Part shown: one piece after another, positions 53,581 to 64,000 of the stretch
Layout: every line of letters begins with the position of its first letter
Position numbering within the stretch: the stretch's first letter is position 1
Assembly (NCBI GenBank): GCA_965153355.1
Contig: OZ231127.1
Coordinates: 52,080,001 to 52,144,000 of the forward strand
Direction: 5' to 3'
DNA from: Flaccisagitta enflata
Lineage: Eukaryota > Chaetognatha > Sagittoidea > Aphragmophora
Length of the DNA: 64,000 nucleotides
Made by a program: the position numbers and the translations under genes
The notes under the pieces: model-generated
What the model was told of the DNA's origin: nothing
The model's database searches: none
The model's input: the letters and a program-made list of their open reading frames with translations, nothing else

Positions 53581-56468
53581 CTAGTGCAGAAGATTAAGTG
53601 CTTCAGAGTCATTGATAAGCACCTCCGTTGGGCTACGATAAAGTCCGATCACGTTTTGACGTCTATTCTCAATCAGTTTTTTTCCCAGGGGTGAGAAGGC
53701 AATGATGCTGAGTAGCCGTTTTTTACCAAAGGCTAGAAGATCATCCTTGATCTGTTTCACGCCGATCTGATCGCAGACGGCGCTGTAGCTGACGTAGTTT
53801 GGCACGCCGCAGTAGAATTTGACGCTGCGAGCATGACACCTGACGAGTTTCTCCCAGAGATGTTCGCCCATTGCCGCGTATGCAATGCTTCCGTATCGCC
53901 AAATACTTGAAACGACTGCCTCGTGTAGCTTGACGACCCATTCCGGTCGCCTCCAGAGGGATTTTGCTGAGAGTTTTTTGAGAGCGTTGATTCTTGGCGT
54001 CGCGCGTCCAATCATCTCGTTAATATGGCAGGTCCAATTTAGCTTGTCATCAAATTTTACCCCAAGAAAACGGTGGGATTCGACGCGTTTGATTCTTTCG
54101 CCCATGAGGTTTAGATTCATTGTCATTCTCCTGTGCGTTGGTCGGCGAGTGAAGAGCATGCAGACTGATTTTTCTGGTGCTAACTTGATGCGCCATTTCG
54201 CCGTCCAATCGGCGATTTTTTTAAGAGCGTTATTGATTTTCTCTTCCGCTTTTCTCGGGCAATCGCATGTACTCCATATGCAAATGTCATCGGCGTATTG
54301 GCCTAATTGCACGTCGTCATCAATGCCAATTGCCTCTCGCAGATCGTCGACGAATAAATTAAAAAGTGTTGGGCTAAGAACGGCACCTTGCGGAGTGCCC
54401 CCTTTCATTTTAACTTTTCTTGAGTATTTCTTTCCAACTTTGACTCTCAATTCTCTCTCAGAGAGAAAACCTTCCTTTGATTGTTCCCACAAGATTAGCA
54501 GGTAATAGCATTTTCGCGATTTTCCACAGCAGCCCATTGATGTAGACTTTATCAAAGGCGCCAGCTACATCAAGAAATACTGCCAGGGTGCTTTCCTGTT
54601 TAGCAAAGCCTTGAGTGACATTGTCACTTAGTCTGACAATCTGCTCTTGGCATCCACGATTCTTCTTGTAAGCTGACTGAAATATGCTTTCTTTAATTTT
54701 TCTTTTTTCCTTTTCTTTCTCAAATCTTTCTTTGATACAGCTTTCAAAGATTTTGGACATGCACGAAGAGAGAGAAATTGGCCTCCAATTTTTTGAATGT
54801 TTGAGATTTTTGCCAGATTTTGGTATCATACTTATTCTGACCGACCGCCAATTTACCGGAAAATATCCAGCTACTAGTAAGACAGTGAAGATTTTGGCCA
54901 AGCCGCAGATGGCGTCTTTTCCTGCATGTTTCAGCATTTTGTATGTAACGCCATCATCTCCACCTGCTGATTTGTTCTTTTTTTTCTTTAGATGATGAAA
55001 AATTTCATTTGCAGTGATTTTTTTATCATGAATGATTGGCGGGAGTTTTTTGCCAAATCTTCCAATTTTTTCGGCTTCCCAGAAAGTACTGTTTGCCGCA
55101 TTTTTAATGCTGTCATCAATTCTATCAAATGATGTGAGATCACGAGTTATGACTTCAACTTCTTCGTCAATTTTTTCCCGATGTGATTCAGAAAAATGTG
55201 GATCAGACGGGAAGCTGTGAGCGGTTTCTAAGCGATCCGCATGTATCTCGGCAACAATTTGTTCGTCCTTTTGAACGATTCCATGTTGATCTTCTACCCC
55301 TACTGTAGAGCATTCTACCTTGCCTTTTCCAAAAGATGGTTCCATATCTTTGAGCATCTTCCATGATTTTGACGCATCTTTCTCTTCCCATATTTCTTCA
55401 ATCTTTTTTGCTTCAGTTGATTCGACATCCCGTTTTATGAGACGTTTGATTTCTCTGTTTGCATAATTTGACAGTTTCCTTATCAGAGTTGTCGGTTTGC
55501 CTTCATCTTCCCAGCTTTTCCTTATCTTATTTAGTTTGCGTCGTATCTCAATGAAATCTTTTGTTTCTCTTGACAAAATAACTCCATTTCTCGTCAAAAC
55601 TTTTTTCTTCTTTGAATTTTTGTCAACCGCATTTCGTAAAGATGCTGCGAATTCTTCAATACTCTCGTCGATTTGTTCGGCGCTTCCGCATCTTACAATA
55701 GAATTGAAGTTGACTAATGTTTCTCGTACTGCAGACCAGTCAGTCTTGAGGATCTTGATAGATTCTGACTTAAAGCCACAGTTAATAGATAGCTTAGTTG
55801 ATCGGTGGTCAGATCCGCAGCTGTCACCCACGGACCATTCTTTTGTTGTTGATGTCCCCTTGTCTCTGACGAGGCAAAGATCGATGCACGAGCTGACAGA
55901 CCTATTAGTGGCGTAGTAGGTTGGTGTATTGTCGTTCATTATTGCATAGTTATTTACATTGACGAGATTGTTGAGGATAGTGCCCGCACGATCCATTTTA
56001 CCTCTTTTATCTAAGCCGCAGTGTGCATTGAAATCACCCATGAATATAATGCTGTTTGTTTGTGACGTTGTGCTGATGTTGTGTAATACATCAAAATGCT
56101 TCTGTGTCATGGTTTGACCGGGATGGAGATACAAAGTTGAGACTATCAATGTGATCATTGGACACTTGACTTCGACGATTAACATCTCTTCAATGTCGCA
56201 GTCAACTTCATGTACATTCATTCCATTTTTGAAAAGAATCGCAACGCCGCCTGCAACAGCTTTATTTTTCTTCAAGTCTTTTCTTATAGTTTTGTAGCCA
56301 TTTATCTTGAGTCGTTTGCTGTTTGTGAGTTTGGTATCATTAATCAGAATTAAATGACCATCCTCACTCTTACAATCTTCTGTCAGTACATTTAGCTCGT
56401 TTTTTTTTATAGTTAATTCCGTTGATATTTATCTGGTGAATAGAGACAGAACCGCCGTCATAGCCCAT
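53581..56468 (-). pseudogene. Jockey-like LINE ORF2 (endonuclease-RT), two frame breaks
   Basis: ATG at 56468 overlaps the ORF1 stop by 11 bases; the last stop is TAG 53581-53583, about 960 codons. Endonuclease motifs: QININGIN near the start, NDTKL, MGDFNAH, SSCIDLCLV, GSDHRS. In the NDTKL box the usual catalytic Glu is Asp. RT motifs: NWRPISLSS, QSAYKKNRG, motif A FLDVAGAFDKV, GGTPQGAVLSP, and the YADD box at 54286-54297 (intact). A conserved C-terminal region (SIWRYGSIAYAAMGE) follows; no RNase H. The first break is an A9 run at 56400-56408, the second a 1-base (or minus 2) change in a CT/GA patch near 54465-54485. By family role it nicks the target and reverse-transcribes element RNA. Confidence 0.85.
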
Positions 56469-58714
56469 TGTGATCAACTGATGACGTTGACATCGGCGCC
56501 ATTGGTGTCAGGTTGGATGATGGGTTGATTTCCATGTCCACCCCAGTTGAGGCTGATGACGTCATGATGGGAATTTCCACCGTCGCCGCCCCTTCCGACG
56601 GACCCGGCGCGTGTGTGAATAAGTTTGCAAGTGGCGAAACAGAAAGGAAATTTGGATCCTGTGGGCGCCGTGATCTGATTGACGTTGTGTCACTGGCGTC
56701 GCGATAGGCATTTAACGGCGTTGCTGGCGACGGGGGACTTGCCGGAAGTGGATGCTGCGCTGCTGACTTTGCCGGCGTTTTTGGCGCTGTTGTGCGACTC
56801 TTTTTTGCTTCTGGAGATGATGGCTGATTGCAATTATTGTTTTCAACAGAATTGATGTTGTTTTGACCCGACATAAGGTGTGCGGCTGCGGCTTCTATCG
56901 GCGCTGAGATGGCATTTGTTATTGCTACTCTCTGAAGAGAAGTTCCCGATGGTTTGGTTGACGTTGTCGTTATTGTCGTTGTCGTCATTGTCGTCGTCGT
57001 CGACATTGTCGCCGCTGCTGCGATTGTTGCTGATGAAGCTGCCGTTGATGCGTTTGAAGTTGAAGCTTTCGGAAGCTCTTGAAATCTGCTGACGCCGCCC
57101 GGAAGTGGCGTAGGCCACACCATTGATGGCGCTGCTGAAGCATCTGTCGAACGAGGAGGAAGCGTAGAAGGAGGAGGAGGAGGAGTGTGTACGACATTGC
57201 CGTTGCTGCGTGAGTTGTGGCCTCGCGTCCTCTTCAGGGATTTTGGAGTTTGATTGCCCGTTGTATGAGTTGTTGGACCAACGTTATTTTTAATTGTAGC
57301 AATATCAAATTTTCCCCGAAATTCATTATTGACTATCCTCATTGTGTGAGTATGAACTTCGTCTATGTTAATTTTTAGACCGGTTGACGCGGTGATGATG
57401 CTGCAAGTAGCTTTGATTGCTGCAGAGAGGATATCAGCGGATACGAGTTGTTGATGATTATATTGGTAGGGCTGATTGTTAATGCGACTGCCGTCGTCAT
57501 TGTTGCTGCTGCTGCTGCTGCTGTTGCCGCTGTTGCCGCTGCCGCCGCCGCCGCCGCTGTAGTTGGAAGCGATGCGATTGTAGTTTGTTGCGCTGCTACG
57601 AGTCATTGTGCGGTCGTTGTTTTTTTGGTTAAGGGTCTTTGGGAAGTTTGTAGCATAGCAGGCATCAGTTTGCATCATGATGGGCTGGTTTCTATCAGTT
57701 ACTTCTGGTTTAGCGGCCGTTAGCTCTTTTTTCCTAGCCGAACGATGAATCTTGAGTTTGGTTGGACATCCACCAAAGGTAGGTGAATGATCACCTTTGC
57801 AGTTGATGCAGACGACATTCTCATTGCTACAATCTTTTTTAAAATGCCCTGGGGCTCCGCATTTGAGACAGACAGATTCGCCAACACAGTCTCTGGCAAG
57901 ATGCCCATGCTTGGCACAATTGAGACATTGTCTCACCTTGACCTTAACATGTCTCTCAGCTGCATGTCTTTTGAAGTTGTAGAGCAAACCATCTTCAGTT
58001 AGTTTGATCATGTCACTTTCCTTGTGAATGATCACTCTGACCGCCGTTGTCTTGTTTTTGCTCGCTCCTGTTTCAATCCGGCTTGGATCTGAATGTGAGA
58101 TTTTTTTTGAGTTGAGAAATTCACTTAATGATGCCATTGTAACGTCTTGACTGACCTCTTTGATGTAAGCAAGTTTGTTTTCGTTCTCAGCAATGCTTAA
58201 TCTCGGGACAAAATTTGGTCCATCTTTTTTCCAACGAGCGCTATTCATTAGGACGTTAAAATCTTTTTCAGTTTTGCCGACGATCAAAATATCACCCTTA
58301 CGAGTTTTTTTTTATCTCACTTATCTCGGTGCCTTCGGGCTTGTTGGCGAGAACAATTTTCACCAACTCACTGTGACAGTTGATTTGATCGGGTCTGAGA
58401 TTATGACCAACGATAAGGCCGTATCTTTGTTTCTTAGGTCCTGCTTTGTCACCGTTTCTCGGGCTTTTTTCCCCGACTTTTTCCCAACCGTCATGCATGG
58501 CTGGGATCTGCGGCGATGACTCTGTGGTCTGCTGACTGCCATCATAGGGAGGTTGATGAGGCGTTGAGGTTGGAAAAGATAGTTGCGTTGATACAGTGGA
58601 CGAAGAGGAGAGTTGATTTGCAGATGGAGGAGGAGGAGGAGGAGGAGGAGGAGCAAGCGGAGGAGAAGGGGGCAGTTGTCCACGTTGTTGTTGAGCTTCC
58701 TTGACTGCTGCGAG

Positions 58715-58803
<89 letters not shown>

Positions 58804-58984
58804 CTGTCATGTTGACGCTGTTGACGGAGCTGCTTTCGTTCTGAGGAGATTTTTCCGTTGATGAATCGAATGAATGTCCTGTAGCAGTGTAAGCGTTGAG
58901 AAGAAGTTGAATTTTGGAGAGCTTCTCTTGAGACGCGTTTTTGAAGCAGTTTTTGAGCTCTGCTTCTTCGTCGAACTCGGCCAT
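56458..58984 (-). pseudogene. Jockey-like LINE ORF1 (gag-like, CCHC), one frame break
   Basis: The likely start is ATG 58984 (MAEFDEEAELKNCF); an upstream in-frame Met at 59164 reads into leader. The first 225 residues include poly-Gln (58715-58803), a proline run from (GGA)n, and SELVKIVLANKPEGTEISEI. A run of nine A (58305-58313) breaks the frame. Downstream come GKTEKDFNVLM, then three zinc knuckles: CLNCAKHGHLARDC, CLKCGAPGHFKKDC and CINCKGDHSPTFGGC (about 57760-57930). The remainder is low-complexity Ser/Thr/Ala/Pro. Family role: binds element RNA. It ends at TGA 56458. Confidence 0.82.
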
Positions 58985-59295
58985 TGTTGTTTTGAAGCCG
59001 GGCCAGACGCGTAGTATGCAAGATGGATGTGAGACATGCAAAGGAAGACAGGGAAGCAAAAACAGGATGAGATATAGATATGACTCAATCTGCTGTCTGT
59101 CTGTCTGTTTAAGGAGGTATAAAAGTGATAGAGTAGGTCGTTCTACACTTTCTGTCTGGCTCACCCAACGCAGTGGATGCTGGTATTTGCACCAGACCCT
59201 CCTTTAAGCCCAGTAATCGCAGGCAGGTTGATCTGGTTTCGCCCTCGACAGCCACTCGAAGCTAGCCAAGTCTCGGGACCCAGACTGATGAATTG

Positions 59296-59354
59296 ATGTG
59301 ACGTGTGACGTGTGACGTGTGACGTGTGACGTGTGACGTGTGACGCGTGACGTG
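59296..59354. repeat. 8-bp tandem repeat (GTGTGACG)
   Basis: About seven units, one GCGTGACG. It lies just upstream of the 5' end of the Jockey-like LINE. Confidence 0.9.
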
Positions 59355-59523
59355 TATAATGGCGTTTTAGAAGTAAGTATTGAGGCAGTAACTGCCGTTT
59401 ATTTATTGTTTGTAGTACTTCGCTTCTTATGTTATACGAAAGTCGTTAATGAGAGAAGACAGAGTTCGTTTTTGGTCGATTGTATTTTTCCGAAAAATGA
59501 TTCTTGGTGAAGAACAGAGAAAA

Positions 59524-61322
59524 AACAAGGCCAACACCTATAAGTCGCGTGCAGGACAAAAATAACTGAACTGGCCTGACTCCTTATTGTATCTTTTTAT
59601 CAAAAATCAGACTTAAACCAGACCCAAACCAGACCCAAACCAGACTCAAACCAGACTCAAACCAGACTCAAACCAGACTTAAACCAGACCAAAACCAGAC
59701 CTAAACCAGACCTAAACCTGACCTAAACCAGACATAAACCAGACCTAACCCAGACCTAAACCAGACATGAACCAGACTTTAACCATACTTAAACCAGACT
59801 TAAACCAGACTTAAACCAGACTTAAACCAGACTTAAACCAGACTCAAGCCAGACTCAAACCAGACTCAAACCAGACTCAAACCATACTTAAACCAAACTA
59901 AACCATACATAAACCAGACTTACACCAGACTTACACCAGACTTAAACCAGACTTAAACCAGAATTAAACCAGACTTAAACCATACCTAAACCAGACTTAA
60001 ACCAGCAGACTTAAACCAGCAGACTTAAACCAGCAGACTTAAACCAGCTGACCTAAACCAGCAGACTTAAACCAGCAGACTTAAACCAGCAGACTTAAAC
60101 CAGCAGACCTAAACCAGCAGACTTAAACCAGCAGACTTAAACCAGCAGACTTGAACCAGCGGACTTAAACCAGCAGACTTAAACCAGCAGACTTAAACCA
60201 GCCGACTTAAACCAGCAGAATTAAACCAACAGACTTAAATCAGCAGATTTAAACCAACAGACTTAAACCAGCAGACTTAACCTGCAGACCTAAACCAACA
60301 GACCTAAATAAGCCATCTCAAACCAGCCGACCTAAACCAGCCAACTTAAACCAGCAGACAAAACCAGTGGACTTAAACCAGCAGACTTAAACCAGCAGAC
60401 TTAAACCAGCAGACCTAAACCAGCAGACCTAAACCAGCAGACTTAAACCAGCAGACTTAAACCAGCAGACTTAAACCAGCAGACTTGAAATGCCACATTT
60501 GACCAAAACATACCAAAAAACAAAAATGACCTAAACATACCAAAAAACCTAGATGACCGAAAAATTAAAACAAAAAAACAAAAAAAAACAAAAAAAAAAA
60601 AAAACCCTAAAACCCAAAACCAAAACAACAAAAAACCAAAAAACCAAAAAAAAAACAAAAACCAAAAAACCAAAAAACATAAAAGACCAAAACAAACCAA
60701 AAAACCATGTTAGATGACCAAAAATGACCTGAAATCTTCCAAAATGACTTAAAATGCCCAAAAAACACACAAATGACTTAAATTATCAAAGTGACGTAAA
60801 TGATCAAAAATGACCAAAAATGAGGAAAAGCAACCAGAAATGACCAAAAGCAACCAAAAATGACCAAAAACAACAAAATAATGACTCAAAATAACTCCAG
60901 ACGACCCAAATTGATCAAAAACAACGCGAAAAAGCAAAGTGTTACTAAAAACTACAAAAGCAAAAAATAACTTAGAGTGACTGAGAATGACTTAGAATGA
61001 CTTGTAATGACTTATAATGACTTTGAATGACTTAGAATAACTTAAAATGACTAAGAATGACTAAAATTGACTCATAATAACATAAAATGACAAAAATGAC
61101 AAAAAATGACAAAATGACTTAAGTGACTAAAATTAACTGAAAATGACTGAAAATGACTTAAAATGACATAAAATGACTTAAAATGACAAAAAATACCCTA
61201 AAATGACGTAAAACGACGAAAAAAAGCTAAGTGTTACGGACGGACGGACGGACCGACCGACAGACCGACGGACCGACGGACCGACAGAGCGGGTTATAGA
61301 GTCGCGTGCACGCGACTAAAAA
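59524..61322 (+). mobile_element. Long-form hairpin-tipped repeat, complete, 1.8 kb
   Basis: Start AACAAGGCCAACACCTATA, AGTCGCGTGC at about 59542-59551, then AATAACTGAACTGG. Arrays follow in order: CAGACTTAAAC (59610-60000), CAGCAGACTTAAAC (60000-60490), an A/C-rich stretch (60490-60900), TGACTTAAAA (60960-61200). It closes with GGACGGACC units and tip GTCGCGTGCACGCGAC plus CTAAAAA. The internal AGTCGCGTGC pairs with the tip GCACGCGACT, as in short A copies. Confidence 0.9.
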
Positions 61323-61360
61323 GATTTGGTCTCTCCTTGGAGAGGTCTCGAAGCGAAGTG

Positions 61361-61364
<4 letters not shown>

Positions 61365-61431
<67 letters not shown>
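61365..61431. repeat. (CT)n microsatellite
   Basis: About 33 units before exon-like copy 2. Confidence 0.95.
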
Positions 61432-62097
<666 letters not shown>

Positions 62098-62313
62098 TAT
62101 TGCGATTGATTCTCTCTTCGGATTTGACTTACCATGGCATCGTAGTCTCAGGCGCCTCCATGACTGTCGTGTCCTTCAGTTCCCCAATTGCTTTTTCCAG
62201 ACTTACCGTCTTACACTGTCTGGTTGACTGGTATGTATTCCTTGTATTTTTTGTAATAGTCTGTCTTTCTGTCTCTCTGTGTGTCTGTCTCTGTCTCTCT
62301 GTCTCTGTCTCTG

Positions 62314-62321
<8 letters not shown>
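62098..62321 (-). repeat. Exon-like repeat unit, copy 4
   Basis: Begins inside the unit (CTATTGCGATTG), without the CACTTGTTTTTTAAGTG lead. Exon-like segment 62133-62227, frame open as in copy 3, with one Cys/Ser difference. Confidence 0.75.

Positions 62322-64000
<1,679 letters not shown>

Larger units (their letters stand above)
53116..59290 (-). mobile_element. Nearly full-length Jockey-like non-LTR retrotransposon
   Basis: Reading leftward: leader (59290-58985), gag-like ORF1 with three CCHC knuckles, ORF2 with APE endonuclease and reverse transcriptase, about 300 bp of 3' UTR, and an A-rich (CA4-9)n tail at 53119-53275. The 11-base ORF1/ORF2 overlap, lack of RNase H and the C.NC.GDHSP last knuckle fit the Jockey clade. 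Four ORF pieces result from three small frameshifts. The 5' boundary is a guess; a short 8-bp repeat starts at 59296. Confidence 0.85.

Noticed and set aside
58300-58320. A AAA AAC slippery heptamer in LINE ORF1 as programmed minus-one frameshifting
   Set aside because: A minus-one slip leads into a frame that stops after a few codons. The downstream gag frame needs plus one, so a one-base length change in the A run is simpler.
53581-58984. Zinc knuckles plus RT read as an LTR retrotransposon or retrovirus
   Set aside because: No LTRs, protease, RNase H or integrase. The RT is preceded by an APE-type endonuclease, and the C.NC.GDHSP knuckle fits Jockey-type LINE ORF1.

Overview
The window is eukaryotic nuclear DNA with no host protein-coding gene that I can support. 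It is dominated by very long simple repeats ((GA)n, (GT)n, (AAC)n, (GAA)n, (TTTC)n, (GACG)n), by satellites and by transposable elements. A Jockey-like LINE with three zinc knuckles and a second LINE with an animal-type two-domain ORF1 suggest an animal. Jockey elements and extreme microsatellite density would fit an arthropod such as a crustacean, but the species cannot be fixed from this sequence.

Layout. 0-9 kb: a 20-bp minisatellite, a candidate 2.2-kb foldback element and many short dinucleotide tracts. 9-14 kb: five copies of a short hairpin-tipped repeat plus a fragment, a TA-flanked foldback element (9484-10385) and a (CA)n tract. 14-16 kb: a 1.9-kb satellite of 20-bp units. 16.3 kb: a tRNA-like gene. 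17-22 kb: a nearly intact non-LTR retrotransposon on the + strand. 23-25.4 kb: a 2.3-kb foldback element with a perfect 8-bp target duplication. 25.7-29.4 kb: microsatellites and a short element split by a 959-bp TA-flanked MITE. 29.4-41.5 kb: mostly unassigned DNA with microsatellites and further short elements. 41.5-43.8 kb: a CACTA-ended foldback element split by a 1.6-kb long form of the short repeat. 44-53 kb: microsatellites, short elements and an exon-like repeat. 53.1-59.3 kb: a nearly full-length Jockey-like LINE on the minus strand. 59.5-61.3 kb: a second long-form element. 61.4-62.5 kb: three tandem copies of the exon-like unit separated by (CT)n. The rest is unassigned.

The most interesting signal is the short repeat family, about 24 copies or fragments. 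It runs from AACAAG to CTAAAAA, with a small hairpin near the start and a strong hairpin just before the A tract. The last 6-10 bases before CTAAAAA are complementary to a site about 25 bases from the start. That pairing is kept in at least four subfamilies although the sequences differ (GTCGCGTGC, GTTGCGGAC, GGTGCGAC, GCTGGC), which is covariation. Strands for this family are given in the AACAAG-to-CTAAAAA sense. I do not recognise the family.

The two LINEs could supply reverse transcriptase for mobilisation of other sequences, but nothing in the sequence links them to the short family. Both LINEs look recent: one has a single in-frame stop in ORF2, the other three small frameshifts.
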